Shown here in pieces: positions 28,213 through 37,700 of a stretch of 64,000 bases of DNA. Location: assembly GCF_027257975.1 (NCBI RefSeq), contig NZ_JANZKX010000004.1:372001-436000 (forward strand), written 5' to 3'. The position numbers were made by a program, and so were the translations under genes. This stretch comes from Pelomonas sp. BJYL3. Lineage in GTDB: Bacteria > Pseudomonadota > Gammaproteobacteria > Burkholderiales > Burkholderiaceae_C. The notes below the pieces were generated by a model. The model ran no database searches. It saw only the letters and a list, made by a program, of their open reading frames with translations, and was not told the DNA's origin. The first letter of the stretch is position 1, and each line of letters starts with the position of its first letter.

Positions 28213-28953
28213 CACGACTGTGGAGACACCTCCTCAACGAGGCCCGCCGCGACCTTTGGCTGGCGCGGCGCTACTGGGTCGAGACCGTGCTGGGTCTGGG
28301 CTTCGTGGTCAGCCTCTTCGGCGGACTGGTCTATGCGGTGCTCAAGGCCAGCGGGCAGAGCCTGGCCTCGGGCCAGGCGGACGGCCTGATCGCCGGCTTC
28401 GCGCTGTGGCTGTTCGCCAGCGGCGCGGCCCATGCGGCGTCCAAGGAGATCGTCGAGGAAACACGCCAGCGCACCCTGGAGCAGCTGAACCTGGCGCCGC
28501 TGAGCCTCGCAGGCCTGCTGGGTCTTCGCCTGGCGCTGGGTCTGGCCACGGGCCTGGTCCTGCTGGTGCTGACGCTGATGCTCATCGGCGTGCTCACGGA
28601 CGGGCGCGTGCAGGTGTCGCCCGCGCTGCTGGGCCTGGCCGTGCTGGGCTGCCCCTCGCTGGCTGGCATCGGCTACGCCATCGGGGGCTTGAGCCTGCTG
28701 GTCAAACGGGGCGAGCTGCTGATGGTGGCCGCCTACCCCGTGGTGATCGCCCTGGTGTCCCTGCCGGCCTACCCGGTCTCAGAGCTGGCCTGGCTGCCCT
28801 ATGCCCTGGCGGCGGCGGCGGCCCGGGCGGCGAGCACCGGCACCGCGCTGTCCGCCGATGTGTGGCCCTGGGTGGCGCTCAACAGTGCCGCCTGGCTGGC
28901 CCTGGGCCTGCCTGGCCCGTGCCCGGCGCCTGGGCGTGCTGGGACACCTCTGA
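28209..28953 (+). CDS. ABC-2 type transporter permease, frameshifted near 3' end
   Basis: Permease partner of the ATPase upstream, with about six membrane helices (FVVSLFGGLVYAVL, GLIAGFALWLFASG and so on) and starting at the coupled ATG at 28209. The frame is open for 234 residues, then past 28910 the amino acids turn into Pro/Gly/Arg-rich nonsense that runs to 29264 across the next gene. Skipping one C near 28911 restores a plausible ending (LARARRLGVLGHL, stop 28951-28953), giving about 247 residues. This is either a sequencing error or a real one-base insertion. The coordinates given are those of the repaired frame. Confidence 0.75.
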
Positions 28954-29002
28954 GGAAGGGGGCATCGCCGCCGGCCGCGGGCGGGGGTCCTACACTGCCG
29001 CC

Positions 29003-29551
29003 ATGGATGACATCGTCAAGGCGGCCCTCAAGAAGTGGCCCAACGTGCCTCACTGCTACGACTGGCTGGCCCTGGACGCCCGCGGCGACTGGTACATGCG
29101 CGACGAGCGCATCCAGGCCGCCGGCCCCTTCCCCCAGGTCAAGGGCAGCCGCATCACCCATGACAAGCTGCGCGAGTTCATCCACCGCAACTACCTGCCC
29201 GACGAGCGCGGCGCCTGGTTCTTCCAGAACGGGCCGCAGCGGGTCTACGTCACCCTGGAGCTGACGCCGCACATCTGGCGCCTGCACGGGCAGGCAGACG
29301 GCGGCGGCCCCCGCATCTACAGCCACACGGGCCCGGAGGCCACGCTGCTGCACAGTTGGCTGGATGAGCAGGACCGCCTGCTGCTGAGCGCACGCCTGCC
29401 CGGGCTGGAGGCGCCGGTGCTGGGCCTGGTGCACAGCCTGGACATGGGCCTGGCGGCCGAGGCGGTGGAGCAATCGGCGTGGGCACCGGCCAGCGCGTCC
29501 TTCGAAGCCCTGTGCCGGGAGCACGGCGTGGTGCGGCACCCGCAGCCCTGA
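29003..29551 (+). CDS. conserved protein of unknown function
   Basis: A 182-residue soluble protein starting MDDIVKAALKKWPNVPHCYD, a widely conserved Burkholderiales protein family that I know only as a domain of unknown function (I am not sure of the DUF number). Aromatic and His residues (PHCYDW, RDERIQ, FIHRNYLP) dominate the conserved N-terminal half; no catalytic motif. It follows the ABC permease, 50 bases after the repaired stop. Confidence 0.7.
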   Translation: MDDIVKAALKKWPNVPHCYDWLALDARGDWYMRDERIQAAGPFPQVKGSRITHDKLREFIHRNYLPDERGAWFFQNGPQRVYVTLELTPHIWRLHGQADGGGPRIYSHTGPEATLLHSWLDEQDRLLLSARLPGLEAPVLGLVHSLDMGLAAEAVEQSAWAPASASFEALCREHGVVRHPQP

Positions 29552-29619
29552 GCGGCCGCGCCCTCCGCCACGCGCTCCTCGCGCTAGACTCCGCCGCACC
29601 CCCACCTGCCGCAGCATCA

Positions 29620-30402
29620 ATGGCCGCCTCACCAGGCTCCAGGACAAGACCCGGATGGCATTGGCAGGCCCTGGCCGGCCTGGCCTGCGCCCAGAGCGCC
29701 GCGGCGCTGCAGGTCTGCGTGGGCGATGTCGCCGTGCCGCCCTTCCTCAGCGGCGACGCCAGGAATCCCGGCATCACCGAGCGGCTCATGATGGACGCCG
29801 GCCGCCAACTGGGCATGCAGGTGGAACTGCTGCGCTGGCCTGCCCGGCGCTGCTTCGAGCAGATGCGCCTGGGCACCGTGGAAGCAGGCGTGGGCGCCGC
29901 CATCCCCGCCAATCAGCAGGAGTTCGATTTCCCGGGCGGCACCTCCGTCGATCCGCAGATGCGCATCGCCCGGGCCGCGATCGTGCTGGTCAGACGCCAG
30001 GACCAGGCCATCGGCTGGGACGGCAGGCTTCTGGAGCGGCCCGCCAGCGGCCCCTTGCGTGTCGGCGCCCGGGCGGGCTTCCGTGCAGCGGTCGAAGCCA
30101 TCCGCCGGCTGGGCCTGGAGCCGAGCCCCGGGCCCAACCAGACCCTGCAGGTCCTGCGCATGCTGCAGCTGGGGCGCCTGGATCTGGCCGTCCTGGTGCA
30201 GGACGAGGCCGACATCCTGCTGGCCCGGCCCGAGTTCCGCAGCCTGGTCCAGATGGACCCACCCCTGCTGGTCAGCGACTTCTACGTCATGACCATCCGC
30301 CAGCTGCCCGAGTCGCAACGCCAGCAGGTGCAGCGCTGGTGGGAGCTGATGGCCCAGTGGCGGGAGCTGCCCGCCTACCGGGCCCCCTCCGCCAGCCCAT
30401 GA
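29620..30402 (+). CDS. periplasmic substrate-binding-like protein
   Basis: A 260-residue exported protein of the bacterial extracellular solute-binding family 3 type: signal peptide (GLACAQSAAA), then the fold pattern with MDAGRQLGMQVELLRWP and ERCFEQM-like (RRCFEQMRLGTV) blocks. No transporter genes sit beside it, so it could be a binding protein without partner or a sensor. The ATG at 29620 begins the signal peptide; upstream in-frame sequence has no such character. Confidence 0.72.
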   Translation: MAASPGSRTRPGWHWQALAGLACAQSAAALQVCVGDVAVPPFLSGDARNPGITERLMMDAGRQLGMQVELLRWPARRCFEQMRLGTVEAGVGAAIPANQQEFDFPGGTSVDPQMRIARAAIVLVRRQDQAIGWDGRLLERPASGPLRVGARAGFRAAVEAIRRLGLEPSPGPNQTLQVLRMLQLGRLDLAVLVQDEADILLARPEFRSLVQMDPPLLVSDFYVMTIRQLPESQRQQVQRWWELMAQWRELPAYRAPSASP

Positions 30403-30431
30403 AAAAAGCCGCCGGTCTCGCGACGGGCGGC
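30402..30431 (-). terminator. Rho-independent terminator for cytochrome c gene
   Basis: On the minus strand GCCGCC/GGCGGC (30426-30431 with 30408-30413) forms a stem closed by six Ts (A run at 30402-30407 on the + strand), 21 bases past the cytochrome stop. It overlaps the last bases of the convergent binding-protein gene. Confidence 0.8.
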
Positions 30432-30451
30432 TTCTCGGAAAGCGCGGGGCT

Positions 30452-30997
30452 TCAGTTCGCGGCCGAGGCGGCGGGCGCCGGAGCCTTGGGCTCCTCGAAC
30501 TTGGCGCCGGCGCTGTTGGCCATGTAGACCACGGCGCGGGCGATCTCGACATCGCTGTGCTCGCCACCGCCTTGGGGGCTCATGGCGTTCTTGCCCTTCA
30601 GGGCGGAGTTCAGCAGGGCTTCGAAGCCGGTCTTGATGCGCGGGGCCCAGGCGGCGGCATCGCCGAACTTGGGAGCGCCCATGGCACCGGTGCCATGGCA
30701 GGCCGCGCACTGGGCCTGGAAGACCTGCTCACCCGTCTTCAGCGCGCCGGCGCTGGAGGCGTCCTTGAGCTCGATGCTGCCGACGGGCTGGATGCGAGCG
30801 GCGATGGCCTGCTCTTCCAGGCCGACGCTGCCTGCGGCCGGCTTGGTGTCCGTCGTGACGTAGTTGGCCAGCAGCACGATCACGAAGATGGGCACGACGA
30901 AGGCAAAGAACACGGCCCAGGCCAGTTGCTTGGGGGTCTTGATCGGACCTTCGTGGCTGTCGGCGTGGCCGTGGTCTTGATCCTGGTGTCCGCTCAT
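30452..30997 (-). CDS. membrane-anchored cytochrome c5
   Basis: A 181-residue c-type cytochrome with one haem site, CAACHG, and an axial Met in KNAMSPQGG. An N-terminal membrane helix (VFFAFVVPIFVIVLLANYV) after a His/Asp-rich head (HQDQDHGHADSH) anchors it to the periplasmic face. Cytochrome c5 proteins carry electrons to terminal oxidases. The Ala/Pro-rich tail is typical for the family in this order. Confidence 0.88.
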   Translation of the reverse strand: MSGHQDQDHGHADSHEGPIKTPKQLAWAVFFAFVVPIFVIVLLANYVTTDTKPAAGSVGLEEQAIAARIQPVGSIELKDASSAGALKTGEQVFQAQCAACHGTGAMGAPKFGDAAAWAPRIKTGFEALLNSALKGKNAMSPQGGGEHSDVEIARAVVYMANSAGAKFEEPKAPAPAASAAN

Positions 30998-31182
30998 GAA
31001 ATCCTCGTTGACGTCGGCAATTTGGAAAGTGCTTGGGGCAAGGCCTTATCAGGCGCAAAGCCGCGGGATTATAGGCCGCACCCTTCCGGCACAGAGCTTT
31101 ACCGGCGCGACAAATGCCGCGAACGCCACAAGCCCATGATGAGAACCCGTATGGTCAGCTTCCACACTTTGTGTCTCCACCC

Positions 31183-32760
31183 ATGAAGTCCCGCCTGTCG
31201 GATCCACGCCGCCGCCATCTGCTGCTGGGCTGCGGCGCCCTGCCCCTGATGGCCGCCCTGCCCCGCCCCGCTCGCGCCCAGGCCCTCCCGGGCACCCCTG
31301 CTGCGCGCCAGGAGCCCCTCGGCGACGAAGAACGCGCCCACCACGCCCTCAAGCGCCTCGCCTATGGGCCGCGCCCGCAGGACGTGCAGGACATCCAGCG
31401 CCTGGGCGCCGCGCGCTGGCTGGAGGGCTTCCTCCAGGCCCAGCTGCAGCCCCAGCCGCTGCCGCCCGCGCTGGAGCAGCGCCTGGCCGGCCTGGCCACC
31501 TGGCAGGAAAGCCAGGGCGAGCTGGGCGAGCGCTTCCGCCGGGCGCAGCAGCTGCAGCGCGAGGCCAAGGCCGCCGGGCCTGCCGCCTCTGCCGCGGACT
31601 CCGGCCCTGGCGCCCGCCGCGAACTGGTCCGCCCCGTGCTGCTGGAAGCCCAATCCCAGCGCCTGTGGCGGGCCCTGGAGAGCCCGGCCCAGCTGCAGGA
31701 GCGCCTGGTCGAGTTCTGGTTCAACCATTTCAACGTCTATGCCGGCAAGAATGCCGTGAGCGTCTATGCCGGCGCCTATGAGCGCGAGGCCATACGCCCG
31801 CACCTGCTCGGCCGCTTCCGCGACATGCTGGGGGCCACGGCCAAGCACCCGGCCATGCTGATCTACCTGGACAACCACCTCAGCGTGGCCCCCGGCTTCC
31901 AGCCCCGGCGCGCCAACGCGCGCAGCCAGGGCCTCAACGAGAACTACGCCCGCGAGCTGATGGAGCTGCACACCCTGGGCGTGGACGGCGGCTACACCCA
32001 GGCGGATGTCACCGAGCTGGCGCGCATGCTCACCGGCTGGACCCTGGACCCCCGCGGCCTGGGCCGCAGCCGCGATCTCTTCGCCTTCGACCCCCGCCGC
32101 CATGACCATGGCGAGAAGCAGTGGCTGGGCCGGCGCATCCGCGCCAGCAGCCCGCGCGAGGGGCAGGCCGAGGGTGAGCAGGCGCTGGACATCCTCGCCC
32201 GCCACCCGTCCACCGCCCGCCACCTGAGCCGCAAACTGGCCCAGTTCTTCGTGGCCGACGAGCCGCCCGCGGCGCTGGTCGAGCGCCTCGCCCAGGTCTT
32301 TCTGCGCACCGACGGCGACCTCCGCCAGTGGACCGAGGCCCTGGTCCAGGCCCCCGAGTTCTGGAGCCCCGCGCAGTGGCAGGCCCAGTTCAAGACGCCC
32401 TACCGCTACCTGCTGTCCGCCCTGCGCGCCGTGAATGCGCAGGTGGACGAGCCCGCGCTGCTGCTGCCCCTGCTGGCCCAGGCCGGCCAGCCGCTCTATG
32501 GCTGGCAGACGCCCGACGGCTACAAGCCCACCGCTGCCGCCTGGCGCGGTCCCGAGACTCTGACCCAGCGCGTGCAGTTCGCCAGCAGCCTGGCCGAGGG
32601 CCGCCTGGGCCGGCGCTGGGGTGCGGACACCCGCCCGCAAGCCCTGCTGGCCACCCTGGGCCCCAGCCTGCAGGCACCGACCCGCGCCGCCTTGCAGGGC
32701 GAGTCCCCGAGCGCCCAGGCCGCCCTGCTGCTGGCCAGCCCCGATTTCATGCAGTGCTGA
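31183..32760 (+). CDS. DUF1800 family protein, Tat-exported
   Basis: A 525-residue exported protein of the DUF1800 family. A Tat-type signal (DPRRRHLLLGCGALPL, ending ARAQA) opens it; WFNHFNVYAGK, YARELMELHTLGV and the C-terminal QRVQFASSLAEG are characteristic of the family. Its function is unknown, but it is almost always paired with a DUF1501 protein, as here (next gene 9 bases on). The ATG at 31183 begins the signal peptide. Confidence 0.88.
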   Translation: MKSRLSDPRRRHLLLGCGALPLMAALPRPARAQALPGTPAARQEPLGDEERAHHALKRLAYGPRPQDVQDIQRLGAARWLEGFLQAQLQPQPLPPALEQRLAGLATWQESQGELGERFRRAQQLQREAKAAGPAASAADSGPGARRELVRPVLLEAQSQRLWRALESPAQLQERLVEFWFNHFNVYAGKNAVSVYAGAYEREAIRPHLLGRFRDMLGATAKHPAMLIYLDNHLSVAPGFQPRRANARSQGLNENYARELMELHTLGVDGGYTQADVTELARMLTGWTLDPRGLGRSRDLFAFDPRRHDHGEKQWLGRRIRASSPREGQAEGEQALDILARHPSTARHLSRKLAQFFVADEPPAALVERLAQVFLRTDGDLRQWTEALVQAPEFWSPAQWQAQFKTPYRYLLSALRAVNAQVDEPALLLPLLAQAGQPLYGWQTPDGYKPTAAAWRGPETLTQRVQFASSLAEGRLGRRWGADTRPQALLATLGPSLQAPTRAALQGESPSAQAALLLASPDFMQC

Positions 32761-32769
32761 GGTGATGAC

Positions 32770-34083
32770 ATGACTCTGCCCCCTTCTTTCCCGACCGGCC
32801 TGCATCGACGCGATTGGCTGCTGCGCAGCGCGGCCGCTCTGGGCGGCCTGGGCGGCCTGGCCCTGCCCGCGCGAGCGCAGAACGCGGCCGACGGCCGCCG
32901 CCCCCGTCTGGTGGTGGTGATGCTGCGCGGCGCCATCGACGGCCTCAACGTCGTCGTGCCCCATGGCGACCCAGCCTATGCGCGCGCCCGGCCGCGCCTG
33001 GCCATCGCCCGCCCTGGCGAGGACGGCGGCGCCCTTGCCCTGGACCGCCTCTTCGGCCTGCATCCGGCCGCCAGCCCGCTGATGGCCTACTGGCAGCGCG
33101 GCCTGCTGGGCTTCGTCCATGCCAGCGGCTCGCCCGACCCCACGCGCTCGCACTTCGATGCGCAGGACTATCTGGAATCCGGCACCCCCGGCCGCAAGGG
33201 CACGCCAGACGGCTGGATGAACCGCCTGCTGGCCGGCCTGCCCGGGCCGCACAGCGCCAGCCGCGCCCTGAGCCTGGGCAACACGCCGCCGCGCATCTTC
33301 GCCGGCAGCGCGCCCGTCGCCTTCCTGGGCACCGGGCCCAAGGCCCTGGATCCCAAGGCCATCGACCAAGCCCGGCTGCAGCGCGGCCTGGCCAAGCTCT
33401 ACGCCGGGCAGGATGCGCTCTCGCAGGACTACCGCGACGCCACCCAGTCCCGCCAGGACATGCGCCGCAGCCTCGCACAGGCCCGGCAGCGCCCGGGCGG
33501 CATGCAGGACGACGCCCCCAGCCGCGACCCCAGCGCCGACGCCGGCGCCCCGTCCGCGCGCAGCTTCGCGGCCGATGCCCGCCGCCTGGGCGAGCTGATC
33601 CGCGCGGACGCCCAGACCCAGCTGGCTTTCACCTCCGTGGGCGGCTGGGACACCCACGTCAACCAGGGCGGCGCCAGCGGCCAGCTGGCCAGCCGCCTGG
33701 GCGCTCTCTGTGAAGGCCTGGACGCCCTGGCCCAGGGCCTGGGCGACAGCCTGCAGGACACCGTGATCGTGGTGATGAGCGAATTCGGCCGCACCGTGCA
33801 CGAGAACGGCACCGGCGGCACCGACCACGGCCGCGGCAATGCCATGTGGTTGCTGGGCGGCCCCCTCCAGGGCGTTGCCGGCGGCCGCGTGCTGGGCGAA
33901 TGGCCGGGCCTGGAGGACCGCGCCCTGGCCGATGGTCGCGACCTCGCCATCAGCACCGATTTCCGCCACGTCCTGGCCCCGCTGCTGCAGGGCCATCTGG
34001 GACTGGACGACGAGTCCCTGGCCCGCGTATTCCCCGCGCTGCCGGCACGCAGCGCACCGGCCCTGAAGCTCTTGCGCAGCTGA
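32770..34083 (+). CDS. DUF1501 family protein, Tat-exported
   Basis: A 437-residue protein related to sulfatases/alkaline phosphatases in fold. A Tat signal (HRRDWLLRSAAALGG) precedes the mature protein. RLVVVMLRGAIDGLNVVVPHGD, SEFGRTVHENGTGGTDHGRGN and the TSVGGWDTH block are the usual conserved segments, with likely metal-binding His/Asp. Substrate unknown. It forms a two-gene operon with the DUF1800 protein. Confidence 0.88.
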   Translation: MTLPPSFPTGLHRRDWLLRSAAALGGLGGLALPARAQNAADGRRPRLVVVMLRGAIDGLNVVVPHGDPAYARARPRLAIARPGEDGGALALDRLFGLHPAASPLMAYWQRGLLGFVHASGSPDPTRSHFDAQDYLESGTPGRKGTPDGWMNRLLAGLPGPHSASRALSLGNTPPRIFAGSAPVAFLGTGPKALDPKAIDQARLQRGLAKLYAGQDALSQDYRDATQSRQDMRRSLAQARQRPGGMQDDAPSRDPSADAGAPSARSFAADARRLGELIRADAQTQLAFTSVGGWDTHVNQGGASGQLASRLGALCEGLDALAQGLGDSLQDTVIVVMSEFGRTVHENGTGGTDHGRGNAMWLLGGPLQGVAGGRVLGEWPGLEDRALADGRDLAISTDFRHVLAPLLQGHLGLDDESLARVFPALPARSAPALKLLRS

Positions 34084-34120
34084 ATCGGCCACAGTCATCG
34101 GGCAGACCCGCAAGCCGGGT

Positions 34121-34126
34121 TAGAAT
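34121..34126 (+). promoter_or_regulatory. candidate -10 element of tRNA-Arg
   Basis: TAGAAT lies 14 bases before the tRNA 5' end. No convincing -35 box is found at the expected distance, so this is a weak call. Confidence 0.35.
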
Positions 34127-34139
34127 CCGCGGCTGGCGT

Positions 34140-34214
34140 GCGACCGTGGTGAAGTGGATATCATGGAGCCCTCCGAAGGCTTCGTCGCAAGTTCGATTCT
34201 TGCCGGTCGCGCCA
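34140..34214 (+). tRNA. tRNA-Arg (anticodon CCG)
   Basis: A complete cloverleaf: acceptor GCGACCG pairs with CGGTCGC, D stem GTGA/TCAT, anticodon stem GAGCC/GGCTT with loop CTCCGAA (anticodon CCG at 34173-34175, reading CGG), T stem GCAAG/CTTGC with loop TTCGATT, discriminator G and an encoded CCA. Base composition and gene type change right after its 3' end, marking it as the left edge of the mobile island. Confidence 0.93.
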
Positions 34215-34749
34215 CTTCGATAGTGGGTCTGTTTTGCTGTTGTGACTTAGCCCATAAGTTGGCCGGGATGGCCAAGGTTAAGTTAATTTCACTCTGGGCC
34301 AAGCTTTGCTTAACTGCGGAGCTGGAGCGGTCAGGCCTCTGTTGCGGGCGCTGACGGATCGCTGGTCATCACCCCTGGATATCCGCAAGCAAGGCTGCTG
34401 GCCTGATAAGGCTATGCGTGAGCGCCAAAGCAGGCGCCGGCCGACTATTAGTCTTAGCCTAGAAGCGATCGGCCAAGGTGAGTCGCCCGACCGCAATCGC
34501 TGCACGGCTGCGCCAATCGCTACAGCGCTGTTGGCTTCAAGCTGCTTTGAGTCATTCGGAGGCTACTGCCCGAACGTAAGCAATCGTGCGCACCGACCGT
34601 TGAACGTTCCCCGCCCAGACGGCATCACCCCAGGAACCTGCGGCATGCCAGCAAGGCGGACGCCAGCCCAAAGGCAAGCCTCGTTTCCTTCTGCAGAACT
34701 GGGGAATGCGGCACTTAGGGCTAACATGCTGTGCAAGGAGTGAGGCTGA
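34215..34749. other. left end region of the Tn7-like element
   Basis: About 535 bases with no convincing gene, lower in GC than the chromosome to its left. It contains the candidate left-end motifs (34256-34316) 40-100 bases after the tRNA, and ends with the ribosome-binding site AAGGAG of the kinase-helicase gene. TGT trinucleotides that could start the transposon occur at 34230, 34238 and 34241. Confidence 0.55.
34256..34316 (+). repeat. left-end candidate TnsB-binding motifs
   Basis: Three sites: A AAGTTGGCCGG (34256-34266), B GTTAAGTTAATTTC (34277-34290), C AAGCTTTGCTTAACTG (34301-34316). Each has a counterpart, reverse-complemented, at the right end. TTAA-containing words are uncommon in this high-GC genome. 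That these bind TnsB is inference. Confidence 0.5.
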
Positions 34750-37700
34750 ATGAACAGCGATAGTCTGGGAGGACAAGTCCTGTGCGGGCGCTATAGGGTC
34801 CTGGAGACCCTGAAACCTGGCGGCATGGCACGGGTCTACAAGGTTGTCGACAACACGTCCAATCGGACCCTTGCGCTCAAAGTTCCCACCTCATCCTCAA
34901 ATGAAGCGTTGGCGGTCTTGGCATTCGACCGAGAACGAGAGGCCCTGGAGAACCTTCGGCATCCAAGCATTGTTGAGCTTGTCGAGGTTGGCGAGACTGA
35001 GCAGCAGGATCGCTATCTAGCCCTCGAATGGCTCCCGGGCTGCCTCAACGAGCAGCTGACGGCAGGGAGTCGTTGGACCTGGGAAGACTTCTACGCGGAC
35101 GTGGGAGCGCCACTCGTCTCCGCGCTAGCCGCTGCGCACAGACGTGACATAGCGCATCGTGACATCAAGCCGGAGAACCTGCGGTTCGATGATTTCGGAC
35201 GCCTCAAGGTAACTGACTTTGGAATCGCGAAGGCACGGTCGGGCATTCAACTCGGGCAGACATTCAAATCTTCCGGCACGCCTCCGTACACACCGCCGGA
35301 GGAGGATGACGGAACCAATTCATACGCTCGCGACACCTTCTCGTGGGCAACGGTGGCACTTGCCTGCCTGTCCGGCAGAACCTTCGCGAATCTTGGAGAG
35401 GTCAAGGACAGCCTTGCCGCGCTACCGCAAGACGCGGCGCCTATCTCACTGTTGGAAAGCTGCCTCTCGCTATCCCCCAGGGACAGACCTGCGAACGGCA
35501 CCGACTTACAGGTTCAAGTCGAAGCATTTCATCGGAAATACGTAGACCGCAGACCACTCCAAATCACGGTCCAACTCAGCACTCAGGCTCTGTCCGAGCT
35601 TGCGCAGAAGCTCGGTGACCGCCGTCCCGAGGATTGCGTCAGTTTTCTGCAGGCCGACCTCAGCACGTCGCTTCACGGCTACATCGTCAACGAGCAGGAC
35701 CGGTCCGTCCGCTTTATTGGCGCGACCTTGGACATTACCTGCAAGGCAGTCGACAACAGTGAGCTCTTCCGGGTGATGAGTGCGCGCGTACTAGAGCTCG
35801 AGCGTGCGGAGAACGAACGCAGACAAGCATCGGAGCTGCACGCAATCACATTGAATGTTTTGGCCCCCTTGGCGCCAGCGCGCGGAGCAGCGAATCAGCG
35901 CGCCTTCTGGCTTCGCCTAGAGACCGAAGAGGCACATCGTCAGCGAGAAATCGACAAAGCTGAACGAGAGCGGTGGTTCGACTGCTGGGCAGCGGTGTTG
36001 CGCGAGAAGGACCGCATCCAGCGTACGCGCAAGCTCAACATTCCCTTTGTGACCATGCGCGCCAGAAACGAGAAGGCTGTGGCGGTTTGCGAAGGCGAGC
36101 TCTCTGAGGACCGACTCCCTGACCGCCTAGTATTCCGACCAGCGTCCGGCAGGCCCTTCCTGTTTGAAGTGCTGGACGTTTTTGGCGACGAGATAACGCT
36201 GAAGCCGCTGAATCTGGATGTCGCCGAGCTTCCAACGGGCTCAGGGGTCCTCGAATCAAATGAATATGGCCAAAGCCAGCCCGTGGCAAGGCAACGGATT
36301 GCTCTGGAGACAGTCCGACGAGAACGGGCCGCCTCCCCCGCCCTGAAGTCGCTGGTTTGCGCGCCCGAGAACGCACGGCTCCCAGAACCAGGCGGTATAC
36401 CGCCGGGCTACGCCAAGGACCTAAATGGGGAGAAGCGAGAACTCATCGAGCGTGCGTTGGGACTAAATAGCATCCTGATGGTTGAGGGGCCGCCGGGCAC
36501 TGGAAAGACCACGTTCATTGCGGAGCTCATCGCCCTGTACCTATACGTGTTTCCTACTGCTCGGGTGTTGCTTTCATCGCAGACCCATACGGCCCTTGAC
36601 CATGTGCTTATCAAGCTCATCGAAAAGGACCTCGGCCATGACGTTGTTCGCATCCATGGGGAACGAATTGAGAAGATTGACAGCCTCGCACGTCCCCTCA
36701 TCCTCGACCTGAAGACTAGGTCATGGATCGAGCGGGTCGAGGAGCGCGCTCGCAAGTACGTCAAGGACAGGGCCGAGCAGCTCGGACTCGACACCACGGA
36801 AGTCGAAGTGGTCGTTCTTGGAGAGCAGCGACACATCCTCCTAGAGGAGCTGCGGTCCTATGAGAGAGAACTTGCCGCAGTCCTCAGTGACGGCCCGGCC
36901 GTATCTGTCGCTGAAGGCGAGGCCAGCGACGAAGAGGCCGTCAACAAGACATCCACGCTGATAGACGAGCGCGAGCATCTGGGCGACCAAATCAAGGCCA
37001 TCAAGCGACGCCTGACCAAGGTCGAAGGCAAACTGAGAGCGTTAGGGGACTTCGGCGAAGCGATTGCCTCATCGTCCGACGAAATGAGCAGGGAGTGGAT
37101 GGATGCCTTGAGCAAGTCGCACGTCGACGGGGCCGAGTTCTTGAAGAGCCAGGTCGGACTCCAGCTTGAATGGTTCGCGCGCTTAGGCGTGTCGCGCGAC
37201 TTCCATGGTGCGGTACTTGGCGAGGCTCGCGTGGTTGCGGGGACCTGCGTGGGACTCGCGAGCGTGCCGGCTTTCAGCGAACTGGAGTTCGATCTCTGCA
37301 TCGTTGACGAAGTTTCAAAAGCCACCCCCACTGAGACGCTCATACCGATGAGCAGAAGCAAACGCTGGGTGCTAGTGGGCGATCCACAGCAGCTTCCGCC
37401 CTATTCCGAGCTGGACAGGAAGAAGGTGCTCGACCAGCGCTATCCAATTGAGCAGGCGGAGGCGACGCTCCTCGATATCCTGACACCACGGCTGCCTGAC
37501 GCATGCAAAGCACAGCTCACAGAGCAACGCCGCATGGTCACAGGCATCGGCAATCTGGTAAGCGACGTCTTCTACGACAGCAAGCTCGTCACCATCCGAA
37601 AGGCCGAAGACCGAGACACGGTCACGGCGAAGCTGCATCCACTGGCGGTCGAGTGGCACACCACATCGGCCATTGCCAAGCGGAGAGAGCAGGAAATGAC

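Noticed and set aside
31099-34113. A 1004-residue open frame on the minus strand antisense to the DUF1800/DUF1501 genes
   Set aside because: It is an artefact of GC-rich third positions: low-complexity Ala/Gly/Gln-rich composition and no domain, while the + strand genes have clear families.
34215-34749. Tyrosine-integrase genomic island at the tRNA
   Set aside because: No integrase gene and no repeat of the tRNA 3' end was found downstream; the Tn7-like genes explain the insertion better.
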